The notes beneath the pieces were generated by a model. That model saw nothing but the letters and a program-made list of their open reading frames with translations, ran no database searches and had not been told where the DNA came from. The position numbers and the translations under genes were made by a program. From Denitrovibrio acetiphilus DSM 12809 (GTDB lineage: Bacteria; Chrysiogenota; Deferribacteres; Deferribacterales; Geovibrionaceae), in NCBI RefSeq assembly GCF_000025725.1, contig NC_013943.1, positions 930,001-994,000 of the forward strand: a DNA stretch of 64,000 bases. The letters run 5' to 3'. This document shows, one piece after another, positions 26,999-35,913 of this stretch; the stretch's first letter is position 1; every line of letters starts with the position of its first letter.

Positions 26999-27352
26999 TG
27001 TGCAGTAAATTTGCATAACTGACCGAAGATGTACTTAATATCATAAACAATTCCCATCAGCACAGATATCAGGAAAAGGATTATTACAGTGGCGAAAAGC
27101 TCACCAAAAGCTAGCGACACAGCCGTAGGGTATTGTGTCTGCTCGGATGTTGAAAGCATCATAGGGATAAGTCCGCACACAGTGGTTGCAGTTGTCAGAA
27201 GGATAACTCTGAATCTGCTTGAACCTGCTTCGGACAATGCATTTTGTACACTGCACCTGCAAGCAGGTCGTTGAAGCGTGTCAACATCACCAGGCTGTCA
27301 TTAACGACTATGCCGGCAAGAGCAAGCATTCCGCTCTGGGGTATAAAAGACC
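26995..27352 (-). pseudogene. C-terminal remnant of an RND efflux transporter, frameshifted
   Basis: Read on the minus strand, one frame gives PQSGMLALAGIVVNDSLVML, the strongly conserved motif of HAE1/AcrB-type RND pumps. The next frame continues QNALSEAGSSRFRVILLTTA and later YPTAVSLAFGELFATVIILF, the final conserved part. The two frames are joined only if a frameshift near 27245-27265 is allowed. The N-terminal ~90 percent of a pump is missing, as the tonB stop codon lies just upstream at 27386. It is a decayed fragment, not a functional gene. Confidence 0.82.
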
Positions 27353-27385
27353 TATTTTTCTATTGAGTTGTAAGGTTGTGCAGAG

Positions 27386-28129
27386 CTAGTTAAGATTAAA
27401 CGACACGGGCAGAACCAGTCTGATCGGCTGGTCACCTGATGGGAATGGAGCGGCATCCCGTACAGCTTTAACTGCTTTTTCATCGAGCAGGTCATAGCCG
27501 CTTGACTGCTGAACATTCACGTTGCGGACACTCCCCTCCCGTTCTATAAGGAAAGAGACGATGACCCTGCCTGTCCACCCCTTTCTGCGGGCATAAAGAG
27601 GGTATTGAAGAACCTTTTTTATTGATAAAAATATCTGCTTCTGATTCTGCATGATGTACGCTTTCCTCGCCTGCTCTTCATACTCCTGTTGCGAGGGGCT
27701 TGTTTTGACAGGAACATTTTTATGCATAGGTGTAATCACATCTTCATTCCGGCTCGTCGGCATAGGTGCGGTTGCTGGGGCTGAAACTGTTGGCTGCATT
27801 TCTCTTCTGGCTGGAACTTTCGGCTTTGGTACGGGCGTTGGTATTGGCTGAGGTTTTACAGTTTTCGCCTTTTTTTGTAAGGGGAGAGGCTTTGGTTTCT
27901 TCTTTACATAAGCAGGAGCCTTGTCCGGCAGCGTTTTTGATTTTTCAATTGTTTTAACAGTCGTTTGCTCTTTCTTTGCAGGCTTTGGCTTTTGAACTAT
28001 GAAAGTTGAAAGCGTTATAATTTCATTTTTCGCAGGCACTTCCTTGTTACCCATAAGAGGTAAAAACCAGAGCAGAGTTGCAAACATAAGTAGATGTATA
28101 ATTGCTGATTCAGCCAGAGACCTGAACAT
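27386..28129 (-). CDS. tonB: Energy transducer TonB
   Basis: A protein of about 247 residues. One N-terminal membrane anchor (AESAIIHLLMFATLLWFLPL) is followed by a Pro/Lys-rich periplasmic linker (about residues 45-140). The TonB C-terminal domain includes YPLYARRKGWTGRVIVSF and SSGYDLLDEKAVKAVRDAAPFP. It couples the proton motive force to outer-membrane receptors. ATG 28129 lies 1 nt after the exbD stop and fits translational coupling; an upstream in-frame ATG at 28162 lies inside exbD. Confidence 0.9.
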   Translation of the reverse strand: MFRSLAESAIIHLLMFATLLWFLPLMGNKEVPAKNEIITLSTFIVQKPKPAKKEQTTVKTIEKSKTLPDKAPAYVKKKPKPLPLQKKAKTVKPQPIPTPVPKPKVPARREMQPTVSAPATAPMPTSRNEDVITPMHKNVPVKTSPSQQEYEEQARKAYIMQNQKQIFLSIKKVLQYPLYARRKGWTGRVIVSFLIEREGSVRNVNVQQSSGYDLLDEKAVKAVRDAAPFPSGDQPIRLVLPVSFNLN

Positions 28130-28130
28130 T

Positions 28131-28508
28131 TTACTCGTGTATCTCTGTGGAAAGGCTGACACGTTGAAAGTTGTTCTTGTTCAGCAGAGACATAAGAGAC
28201 GCAAATGGCTGTATTGTCGCATTTTTGTCAGCGGCAACGCTAACAAGGGTATTTTTGTCAAGAGTGACCAGCAGGTCAGACAGGTCCTCAAGCGTAACAG
28301 GCTTGTCTTTGATATAATACTTTCCGCTATCTGTAAGAGTGATCAGAACCGGCTCTGTATGTGCGGCGGCGGAACTGACTTTCGGCAGGTCAACTTTGAT
28401 CATACCTGTTGTCATAAAAGTCGCTGTTGCAAGCACAATCGTAAGTAAAACAAGCATAATGTCTATAAACGGAACGACATTTATAGAGTCAAACGGTTTC
28501 TCCCTCAT
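28131..28508 (-). CDS. exbD: Biopolymer transport protein ExbD
   Basis: A 125-residue inner-membrane protein with a single helix (VVPFIDIMLVLLTIVLATATFM) that contains the essential Asp of the ExbD/TolR family. A periplasmic domain follows. It works with ExbB as the proton-driven motor for TonB. It overlaps exbB by 20 nt and is followed directly by tonB. Confidence 0.93.
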   Translation of the reverse strand: MREKPFDSINVVPFIDIMLVLLTIVLATATFMTTGMIKVDLPKVSSAAAHTEPVLITLTDSGKYYIKDKPVTLEDLSDLLVTLDKNTLVSVAADKNATIQPFASLMSLLNKNNFQRVSLSTEIHE

Positions 28509-28923
28509 TTTCAGCCTCTTTCAACAGTATTAATTCATTCGCTCTTCTGTTGAGAATGTTGTACAGAATAATTGCAGGGATAGCGGTTACAAGCCCTGCT
28601 GCTGTGGCCTTCAGTGAAAGCGCCAGACCGGTCATAATCATGTTCACATCTGTTGTGCCTTTTGCGCCTATTGCATAAAAAGTATGCATAATACCCAATA
28701 CTGTGCCGAGCAGACCGACATAAGGTGCGTTGCTGCCAACAGTTGCAACGATGTACATCCTTTTTGTGAGGACAGCTTCATAAGCCTGAACAGTTTTATA
28801 ATCAGCGGGTACGATCTTTCTGAAAGTTCTCAGACGCTCAATGTAAACTGCCACAGCGAGAATGCTCATGAGAACAAGTACACCTATGATTCCGTAATCG
28901 ATAATGTATTTCATCGACGGCAT
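28489..28923 (-). CDS. exbB: MotA/TolQ/ExbB proton channel protein ExbB
   Basis: A 144-residue protein with three membrane helices and the family segments APYVGLLGTVLGIMHTFYAIG and MTGLALSLKATAAGLVTAIPAII. It forms the motor with ExbD. ATG 28923 is chosen because AAGGAG stands 6 nt upstream. A GTG at 28974 would add 17 residues and lies at the -10 region of the likely promoter. Confidence 0.92.
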   Translation of the reverse strand: MPSMKYIIDYGIIGVLVLMSILAVAVYIERLRTFRKIVPADYKTVQAYEAVLTKRMYIVATVGSNAPYVGLLGTVLGIMHTFYAIGAKGTTDVNMIMTGLALSLKATAAGLVTAIPAIILYNILNRRANELILLKEAENEGETV

Positions 28924-28964
28924 TAGCCACTCCTTATACTCAGATGCTGAACTTGATCCGGATG

Positions 28965-28993
28965 ATTCTAACACCCGCTATTTTCAAAATCAA
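28965..28993 (-). promoter_or_regulatory. Promoter of exbB-exbD-tonB
   Basis: On the minus strand TTGATT (28993-28988) and TAGAAT (28970-28965) are spaced 17 bp, 42 bp upstream of the exbB ATG. Confidence 0.55.
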
Positions 28994-29002
28994 TGGCAAA
29001 GT

Positions 29003-29025
29003 AATACTTTTTTAAAAAAAGTATT
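29003..29025. promoter_or_regulatory. Perfect palindrome between the divergent uptake operons
   Basis: AATACTTTTTT and its exact reverse complement AAAAAAGTATT flank a single central A (11-bp arms). It lies just upstream of the exbB -35 box and 10 bp before a perfect TTGACA (29035-29040) reading toward the receptor gene. The placement fits an operator for a metal-responsive repressor controlling both directions. It does not resemble a Fur box closely. Confidence 0.5.
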
Positions 29026-29121
29026 ATTCTTTTATTGACAGTTAATTTAGGCTGTGGTACTCCTCAGTTTAATGAGTTTCAATGTTATCAGAGTTCTGAA
29101 AATATTGAACGGAGGGTGAGT

Positions 29122-31308
29122 GTGAAGAAAATTAGTTTAATGATATTTGTTTTACTGTCGGCAGGTTTTGCCTACTGTGTCGATGATCTTATGCTGGATA
29201 CAATCTACCTGGACGAGATAAACGTTAACGAAAGGGCATATACCGATGACACAGGTAAAAAGCTGGATACGTCGGAAGTGAAAGTTATAGAAAAAAACAG
29301 AAGCAACAACATTGCTGACTTCCTCGTAAAAGAACCCGAAATTTCACTTAAAAGAAAGGCGGCGTTCGGTGACAGCGGCGACATTTTGTCTATAAGAGGG
29401 CAGGGGAGCAAGCGTATCCTCATGAACCTCGACGGCAGAGCCATCAACTCAACTGGAACAGTGGGCGGTAATTACATAGATTTCGGAACAATACCGCTCG
29501 ACAATATAGACAAGATAGAAATTATCAAAGGGGGCAGTTCTGTTGAATATGGTAATAATGCTCTCGGTGGTGTTATTAACGCATATACTGCCCGTCCGGA
29601 CAAAAATGCACGCTTCAGCGCATACGGCACAGCCGGCGGCTGGGGATCGCAAAAGGATTATCATAACATCCGCGGCAGCTACTCAAAACAGCTAGGAGAG
29701 CTTGGCATCAGTGTTGGAGTCAGTCATCAGGCCGCTGACGAATATCTCAGAAACAACGACTATTCATCATTCCATCTTGCACCGAAATTTTTCATAGGTA
29801 CTCCCGGAGGCGGTGAGTTGATTTTCGGTTATAATTACAGCGAAACCAGAAGGGGGCTGATACGGTCTAATCGTAATGACGGTGACCCTACCAGCGACTC
29901 AAATCCGGATGTTGCGGGGTATAACAGCAAAATAGACGGTGATTTCCCACTTTCAAGCGGTGAATACTTTGCAGGCGGAAGTCCGACGCCCTCTATGACT
30001 GTTATCGGCGACAACGCACACTGGAAAAAAACAAAACATATGCTGGATGTCCAATTCACTCAACCGATCAGCGATAACGCTTACGCAGAAATTTCAGCTT
30101 ATAAAAATATTGAAGACAGACATGAGAAAAACTACGCTGATGTCGAGGCGAGACTTCAGGCACAGAATAGTCCTATGGACACATTTGACCCCGCCCTTAC
30201 GGATGACGGTGACCTTGTGCTGGACAGGAAGGTTGTTGTTGACAGAAGCTACGGCGGTAAAGCCAAAGCAGAGATCGAAACCGCCAGACATAAACTTCTG
30301 TTCGGAGTGGAAACAAAGCACCTTAAATCCGGCGGTATCTTTGTGAAGCATATAGACGAAAACTACAACATAGGCGGTCCTAATGGATGGACAGGTAAAA
30401 TGGCGTCTTCTAACGACGGCTCTTATGCTGTCAATAACAGTGCTTTCATATCAGAGAAATACAAACTTAATGACGTAGTGAGTTTTAATCTGGGAGTACG
30501 CTATGACAACTTTTCCGCCAATCAGGTGACAAAAGACTATGACGATGATGTTTTTACTCCCAAGCTGGGTGTTTCGTTAAATTTAACGGATGATGATCAG
30601 ATAGCTTTCTATGCATACCGTAACTTCAGGACACCTACGATACCTGAGCTATACTGGAACTCTAATTCCATTTCCGGTGAGATTGAATATCTGGAGGGGA
30701 GGAGTTTTAAAGGTGAAACAGCTAACGCTCTAGACGTTGTACTGAAGCACACTTTCCCCGGAGCCGGATATGTGCGTCTTTCCGGTTTTTACTATGATGT
30801 TGAAGATTACATTATGCATAAGCCTGTGCCGGTCAGCTACTCAACATCCAAGACACGCTTCGCCGCTTATAATGCCGATGCTAAATTTATGGGAGTTACT
30901 GCTGATACCAGCTATGACATTGTAAAAGACCTCAGCGTCCGGGCGGGTGTTACGTATCAAAAGACTAAAAAAGAGAACGATCCGGCTGATCCTGACGGGA
31001 TACTGGAGAAAGTTGACTATATACCGGACTATAAAATTGTGTTAGGCACAACATGGCAAGCGGTTAAAAATGTTACTGTTGATTTTGGTGTGAACTACAT
31101 AGGTAAAAGGTACTATGCGCGGAGCTCAACGGATGTCGAAAATTTAGGAAGCTATACAACTCTCGATGGGAGTGTAAAGGTTAAGATAAGTGACAGCGTC
31201 ACATGGGAACTTTACGCTGAAAATATAACCGATACAGACTATGAAGAGAGCTGGGGGTATCCGTCAATGGGATTTAATATGGGGACTAGTTTAAGATGGA
31301 GCATGTAG
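29122..31308 (+). CDS. TonB-dependent outer membrane receptor
   Basis: A 728-residue receptor with a signal peptide (VKKISLMIFVLLSAGFAYC). The plug domain has NIADFLVKEPEISLKRK, LSIRGQGSKRILMNLDGRA and IEIIKGGSSVEYGNNALGGV. A long beta-barrel follows, ending in an aromatic residue region (NMGTSLRWSM). The TonB box may be DTIYLDEINVNE near residue 25. GTG 29122 is chosen since GGAGGG lies 5 nt upstream and the signal peptide then starts at residue 1. The operon has a metal-chelate ABC importer, so the cargo is probably an iron or other metal complex or a corrinoid. No cobalamin riboswitch is visible. Confidence 0.92.
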   Translation: MKKISLMIFVLLSAGFAYCVDDLMLDTIYLDEINVNERAYTDDTGKKLDTSEVKVIEKNRSNNIADFLVKEPEISLKRKAAFGDSGDILSIRGQGSKRILMNLDGRAINSTGTVGGNYIDFGTIPLDNIDKIEIIKGGSSVEYGNNALGGVINAYTARPDKNARFSAYGTAGGWGSQKDYHNIRGSYSKQLGELGISVGVSHQAADEYLRNNDYSSFHLAPKFFIGTPGGGELIFGYNYSETRRGLIRSNRNDGDPTSDSNPDVAGYNSKIDGDFPLSSGEYFAGGSPTPSMTVIGDNAHWKKTKHMLDVQFTQPISDNAYAEISAYKNIEDRHEKNYADVEARLQAQNSPMDTFDPALTDDGDLVLDRKVVVDRSYGGKAKAEIETARHKLLFGVETKHLKSGGIFVKHIDENYNIGGPNGWTGKMASSNDGSYAVNNSAFISEKYKLNDVVSFNLGVRYDNFSANQVTKDYDDDVFTPKLGVSLNLTDDDQIAFYAYRNFRTPTIPELYWNSNSISGEIEYLEGRSFKGETANALDVVLKHTFPGAGYVRLSGFYYDVEDYIMHKPVPVSYSTSKTRFAAYNADAKFMGVTADTSYDIVKDLSVRAGVTYQKTKKENDPADPDGILEKVDYIPDYKIVLGTTWQAVKNVTVDFGVNYIGKRYYARSSTDVENLGSYTTLDGSVKVKISDSVTWELYAENITDTDYEESWGYPSMGFNMGTSLRWSM

Positions 31309-32051
31309 CAATAAAACAGAAAGAATTCTGGAACGGCAAAGCACAGGTCTTCCCGAGGTATGAACCATGTGAAAATAACTATGAAGCGCGGATGCTCAAC
31401 ATAGCGAAGAAACACGGGGTGGATTTTACCGGACAGAAAATACTGGATGTCGGATGCGGAACCGGGATGTATACGATACGTCTTGCTCAGGAGGCTGCCT
31501 CTGTTCTGGGAACAGATATTTCGGAAGAGATGCTGGATATCCTGAACACTGATGCAAAGAGAGAGAATATAACAAATTTACGCACAGTTCTGACAGATTG
31601 GAAGGATTTTGAGACAGATGAAAGGTTTGACCTTATATTTTGTTCAATGACTCCGGCTGTTCATGATAATTATACCCGTGAAAAGCTTTTTAAATATACG
31701 GATAGATGGCTGATATTTATGGGGTTTGCTGGGGTGATGCAGTCTGATGTAATGGCAGAGGTCTACAGACACCACGGTGTGACTCAGAGAAAGTTCAATA
31801 ACGGTAAGGATATGGAAGACTGGCTTGTAGAAAACAAACGGGAATTCACCGCCTACCCCGTGGAGGGTGAGTGGGTTCAGAACAGACATGCGGAAGGGAT
31901 GGCGGTTTGTTGCAGAAATATGCTTAGCAGTTATGACGTTGAGATGGACGAAAGCTTTATTCTCAGCCATATAGAAAACTTCAAAAACAGCGACGGCTCA
32001 TATACCGAGAGAATAAAATATAAAATAGAGATGATCATATGCGAAATCTGA
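31296..32051 (+). CDS. Class I SAM-dependent methyltransferase in the metal-uptake operon
   Basis: A 251-residue cytoplasmic methyltransferase. Motif I is KILDVGCGTGMYTIRLA, followed by VLGTDISEEMLDIL and FDLIFCSMTPAVHD. It overlaps the receptor gene and the binding-protein gene by 13 nt each, so it belongs firmly to the transport operon. The substrate is unknown. A role in modifying the imported chelate, or in making a methylated metallophore, is inference from position. Confidence 0.82.
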   Translation: MEHVAIKQKEFWNGKAQVFPRYEPCENNYEARMLNIAKKHGVDFTGQKILDVGCGTGMYTIRLAQEAASVLGTDISEEMLDILNTDAKRENITNLRTVLTDWKDFETDERFDLIFCSMTPAVHDNYTREKLFKYTDRWLIFMGFAGVMQSDVMAEVYRHHGVTQRKFNNGKDMEDWLVENKREFTAYPVEGEWVQNRHAEGMAVCCRNMLSSYDVEMDESFILSHIENFKNSDGSYTERIKYKIEMIICEI

Positions 32052-33121
32052 TAACTGCTCTTCTTGTTGTTCTCCTCATCACGGCGGCATCCGCTTCCGC
32101 AGGAACGGTTACTGATGCTTTTGGCAGAAATGTCGTAGTGCCAGACAAAATAGAGAGGCTCGTTGCTATAGGCAGCAGTATGAGCTTTGTTGCGTGCCTT
32201 GGTGCTCAGGATCTGGCGGTGGGCGCGGAAGACATCGAGCAGAAAAAGTTTCTCACAAAACCTTATATCTACGCGAATAGCGAAATGCTGACCAAGCTAC
32301 CCACAATAGGGAAAGGTGGCCCGATAAGGATTCCCTCCTATGAGATGCTTATAAAGCTTAAGCCGGATGTGATATTTATTGTGTCTGTGGAGAAGTCAGA
32401 ACCGGAACTTATCCAGCGCAAATTAAACATCCCTGTTGTAGCCCTCAGCTACGGAATTCCGTCTTTTGCCCCTGACGTGTTTTACAAGTCATTCAGGACA
32501 GCGGGGAAAGTTCTGGGCAGAGAGAGCAGGGCTGAAGAGCTGATCAGTTTTACAGAAAACCTGATAGAAGAGCTGGACTATCGACCGGAAGAGCCTGTCA
32601 GTGCATACATCGGAGGCATCTCCTATAAAGGTATGCAGGGACTTGAGAGCACATCTGCTGATTTTCTGCCTATGCAGATCGCTGGGATAAAGAACACTGC
32701 TGATTCTTTCGGCAGAAAGGGACAGATTTTTATAAACAGAGAATACATTCTGATCAGTAATCCTTCTTTGCTTTTCATAGACGGAAACGGGTTTTCAATT
32801 ATTAAGGAGAAGATGAGGAGCGATCCCGGCTTTTTCCAGAGGTTAGTTGCGTTCAGAGAGGGGAGAGTTTATCTCCTTTTGCCTGACACCTCATATTTTG
32901 TGAATCCAGAGGTTATGATTGCGAATGCTTTTATGATGGCAAAGGCGGCTTATCCGGAGCGTTATGCTTTGCTGGATCCGGTGAAAAAGGCTGACGAGAT
33001 ATTTACTTTTTACTACGGAAAGCCTCTGTATGAATATTTTAAAAGAGACACCGGCGGGTATGCAAAACTTAAAATGAGTGGCGGAACGCTTATTACGGAA
33101 GAAATCAATGGCGTTGAGTAA
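32039..33121 (+). CDS. Periplasmic metal-chelate binding protein (FepB/BtuF type)
   Basis: A 360-residue protein with signal peptide (about residues 1-22, ending ASASA). The class III binding-protein pattern is TDAFGRNVVVPDKIERLVAIG, then YEMLIKLKPDVIFIV. It delivers siderophore, haem or cobalamin complexes to the permease. The insert of about 20 residues after residue 60 (EDIEQKKFLTKPYIYANSEM) is a feature of a subset of iron-chelate proteins. It overlaps both neighbours. Confidence 0.88.
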   Translation: MRNLITALLVVLLITAASASAGTVTDAFGRNVVVPDKIERLVAIGSSMSFVACLGAQDLAVGAEDIEQKKFLTKPYIYANSEMLTKLPTIGKGGPIRIPSYEMLIKLKPDVIFIVSVEKSEPELIQRKLNIPVVALSYGIPSFAPDVFYKSFRTAGKVLGRESRAEELISFTENLIEELDYRPEEPVSAYIGGISYKGMQGLESTSADFLPMQIAGIKNTADSFGRKGQIFINREYILISNPSLLFIDGNGFSIIKEKMRSDPGFFQRLVAFREGRVYLLLPDTSYFVNPEVMIANAFMMAKAAYPERYALLDPVKKADEIFTFYYGKPLYEYFKRDTGGYAKLKMSGGTLITEEINGVE

Positions 33122-34142
33122 AACCGCTTTCTGTACGGCACTGGCAGCTTTGATGTTTGCGCTTATTCTTTACGCTGTCAAGCACGGGGCTTTGGATGTC
33201 TCTTGGAGAGAGGTTATTCAGGCTATTTTCGGTTACGGACAGAATGATGATCTGAAATATATAATATGGAACCTGCGTCTGCCGAGGATAATAGCTGCGG
33301 TGGTTGTGGGTGCTTGTCTGGCTGTAACAGGAGTTGTACTTCAGAATATACTGAACAATCCCCTTGCCTCATCATTTACACTGGGGATATCCCACGGAGC
33401 GGCTTTCGGAGCTTCATTCGCCATACTTGTAATGGGTGCTGGCGGACTGTCACACATAGGGTCAGGAGTTGTTCTGAGCAAGCTCCACAGCATAGCTGCA
33501 GGAGCCTTTGCAGGTTCGCTGGCAGCATCTGGTGTAATACTGCTGTTTTCATTTTTCAGTGGTATTACAGCGCAGGGGCTTATTCTGGTGGGGATAGCAA
33601 TGTCTTCATTCTTTAACGCCTGTACAATGCTGTTGCAGTTTTTTTCCACAGATAGCCAACTTGCCGCTGCGGTATTCTGGACATTCGGAGATCTGGGGAA
33701 GGGCGGATGGACAGAAGCCTTTATAATCACAGGCGTTCTGATTGCCGGGTGTCTTGCGCTTATAAAATTCAGCTGGGATTATGATGTGATAAGGTGGGGG
33801 CAGGCAACGGCAGAGGGGCTTGGTGTTGATGTGAAAAAGGTTAGGCTTATATCCCTGCTGATAACATCTCTGATGGCTGCCACGGCGACAGCATATTACG
33901 GTGTCATAGGTTTTGTAGGATTGATCGCACCGCATATGGTCAGGCTTGTGTTCAGGCATAGCGGGCATCTTTTTCTTATCACTGCTTCCGGTCTTCTGGG
34001 GGGTGTGTTTCTCCTTTTTGCGGATATATTGGGGCAGAGTATTGTTTCCCCTCTGAGCCTTCCTGTTGGGATACTTACAGCCTTTACGGGGGTGCCTGTG
34101 TTCCTGTTTCTCCTTTTGAAGAGGTCGGTGAAAGATGCTTAA
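33108..34142 (+). CDS. FecCD-family permease
   Basis: A protein of about 344 residues with around ten membrane helices. Conserved segments are WNLRLPRIIAAVVVGACLAVTGVVLQNILNNPLASSFTLGIS (positions about 50-90) and VIGFVGLIAPHMVRLVF. Both identify the FecCD/BtuC family. ATG 33108 is chosen because GGAAG lies upstream; an in-frame ATG at 33078 lies deeper inside the previous gene. It overlaps the ATPase gene by 8 nt. Confidence 0.92.
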   Translation: MALSKTAFCTALAALMFALILYAVKHGALDVSWREVIQAIFGYGQNDDLKYIIWNLRLPRIIAAVVVGACLAVTGVVLQNILNNPLASSFTLGISHGAAFGASFAILVMGAGGLSHIGSGVVLSKLHSIAAGAFAGSLAASGVILLFSFFSGITAQGLILVGIAMSSFFNACTMLLQFFSTDSQLAAAVFWTFGDLGKGGWTEAFIITGVLIAGCLALIKFSWDYDVIRWGQATAEGLGVDVKKVRLISLLITSLMAATATAYYGVIGFVGLIAPHMVRLVFRHSGHLFLITASGLLGGVFLLFADILGQSIVSPLSLPVGILTAFTGVPVFLFLLLKRSVKDA

Positions 34143-34881
34143 AGTTGACAATATTTCATATAGACGAAACGACAGAAACATATTGCGGTCTGTGAGCTTT
34201 GAAACCTGCAAAGGTCAGCTATACGCTGTGATCGGTCCGAATGGAGCGGGTAAAAGCACTCTGTTGAATATTATTTCAGGACGGATCAGACCTTCCCACG
34301 GCAGCGTTTTTATCGGTGAAATGAATGTCGCAGAGCAGAACCGCAGGAGTATCGCAACATATGTTTCCTATCTCACTCAGGCAAATCAGGCTGTTCCGTG
34401 TTCTGTGGAAGATTCAGTTATGATAGGACGCAAACCCTATATAAGCTGGCGGGTTTCAAAGGATGATTTAATAAAAACTGATAAAGTTATTGAGGAACTT
34501 AACTTAGGCTATATCAGAAAAAAATGTGTTACGCAGATATCCGGCGGAGAATTTCAGAAAAGCCTTATAGCCAGGGCACTTGTACAGGAGACTGATGTCG
34601 TTTTGATGGACGAGCCTATTAATCATCTGGATATACGGAATCAAATTGAGATTATGGATATAATCAGGCACGTTACCCAAACAAAAGCTCTTAATACTGT
34701 TGTGGTCATGCACGACATAAATCTGGCTATGAGATATGCAGATAAAATTCTGCTGCTTGACAAAGGGGAAGTCAGGAGGTTTTGTTCGCCTGACGAGTTT
34801 GATGAGAAAGATGTGTCATCGGTTTACAATGTCCCGTTTTTTACAAAAGGGATAAATGACAGAAAATATCTCCTTTACTGA
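34135..34881 (+). CDS. ABC transporter ATPase (FepC/BtuD type)
   Basis: A 248-residue ATPase. Walker A is GPNGAGKSTLLN, the signature is ISGGEFQKSLIA, and Walker B is VVLMDEPINHLD, followed by VVMHDINLAMRYAD. It drives import through the FecCD permease. It is the last gene of the TonB receptor operon. Confidence 0.93.
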   Translation: MLKVDNISYRRNDRNILRSVSFETCKGQLYAVIGPNGAGKSTLLNIISGRIRPSHGSVFIGEMNVAEQNRRSIATYVSYLTQANQAVPCSVEDSVMIGRKPYISWRVSKDDLIKTDKVIEELNLGYIRKKCVTQISGGEFQKSLIARALVQETDVVLMDEPINHLDIRNQIEIMDIIRHVTQTKALNTVVVMHDINLAMRYADKILLLDKGEVRRFCSPDEFDEKDVSSVYNVPFFTKGINDRKYLLY

Positions 34882-34958
34882 TAGTATTTAAAACGGGTCT
34901 GTTAAGGTGTTTGCTGCACCTGGGTTTTCAGGGAGGCTGCAGAGCTAGGCTTTTGTTG

Positions 34959-34984
34959 AGGGTTCAATCAAACCCTTGTTTTTC
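34959..34984 (+). terminator. Terminator of the uptake operon
   Basis: AGGGTT and AACCCT form a 6-bp stem with loop CAATCA, followed by TGTTTTTCTT. Confidence 0.65.
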
Positions 34985-35043
34985 TTGCAATGCATCAATA
35001 TCATATATATGTACAGAATATATTTATTGAGGTAAGCTGAAGC

Positions 35044-35913
35044 ATGGGGAAATACGTTTTTTTTATACTATCCATCATTCTGGTTTGTGTGGCATCTTTT
35101 GCAGAGCCGCTCCATATAGGCATCGCATCTATAGTTTCTCCAGATGAGTCGCTGGCTCTTTACTATGATTTTAATAACTATATTGGAAATAAGCTTGGTA
35201 TGGAGGTGGAAACCATTATCAAGCGTGATTATGACGTTATGAACCGGATGATAAAAGATAGTGCGGTTGATGTTGCTTTCATATGCACGGGAGCCATAGC
35301 TGCTTTGGATGAGTCCGAAGTGCGCATACTGGCAGTGCCGGAAGTTGCTGGTAAACAATCTTATAGATCTTATATAATCACGAATAAATCATTTGATATT
35401 AAAAATATCTCTGATCTGGAAGGGCGGAGTTTTGCATTCACCGACAGACTTTCCAACAGCGGGACAATCTATCCGTCTTACCTGCTGATTCAGCATTTCA
35501 ATAAATCGCCGGAAAAAATACTGCGCAAGATTTACTATACAAAAAGCCACGATAAATCAATTTTTTTAATAAACAAAGGAGTAGTTGAAGCTGCCGCAGT
35601 AGACAGCCTTATTTTTGAATTTATAAAAAAGAAACAGCCTGAGAAAGTTGAGAATATAAAAATCATTTATACCCTGCCTGAAATGACCTCTCCGCCGGTT
35701 GTAGCATCTTCTCACATTAGTGACGAGATATTTAATAAAATACGTTACTTACTGTTGAACATGGATAAAGATCCAGACGGAGTAAAAATTCTGAAATTTC
35801 TGAATATCGATAGATTTGTTGAGGCAGAAATGGAAGATTTCAATGTAATAAGGAAAATCAGTGAAACGGTTGAAGAATTTAATTCTAAGAATAACCCCCA
35901 AAAGCTTCAGTAA
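35044..35913 (+). CDS. PhnD-like periplasmic oxyanion-binding protein
   Basis: A 289-residue protein with signal peptide (residues 1-20, ending ASFA). It has the PF12974 pattern: EPLHIGIASIVSPDESLALY, VDVAFICTGAIAALDE, FAFTDRLSNSGTIYPSYLL and a repeat-like Lys/Asp-rich middle. This family binds phosphonates, but relatives serve as sensors for arsenite (AioX) or form the sensory part of TtrS. The kinase gene overlaps it by 53 nt, so a sensing role is likely. The nearby molybdoenzyme suggests its substrate as the ligand. Confidence 0.82.
   Translation: MGKYVFFILSIILVCVASFAEPLHIGIASIVSPDESLALYYDFNNYIGNKLGMEVETIIKRDYDVMNRMIKDSAVDVAFICTGAIAALDESEVRILAVPEVAGKQSYRSYIITNKSFDIKNISDLEGRSFAFTDRLSNSGTIYPSYLLIQHFNKSPEKILRKIYYTKSHDKSIFLINKGVVEAAAVDSLIFEFIKKKQPEKVENIKIIYTLPEMTSPPVVASSHISDEIFNKIRYLLLNMDKDPDGVKILKFLNIDRFVEAEMEDFNVIRKISETVEEFNSKNNPQKLQ

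Noticed and set aside
28980-29121. Cobalamin riboswitch before the TonB receptor
   Set aside because: The upstream region is only about 140 bp and has no B12-box-like sequence.
34959-34976. T-arm-like GGGTTCAATC suggesting a tRNA
   Set aside because: The stem-loop dimensions do not fit a tRNA T-arm and no acceptor or anticodon arm is present; it is a terminator hairpin.
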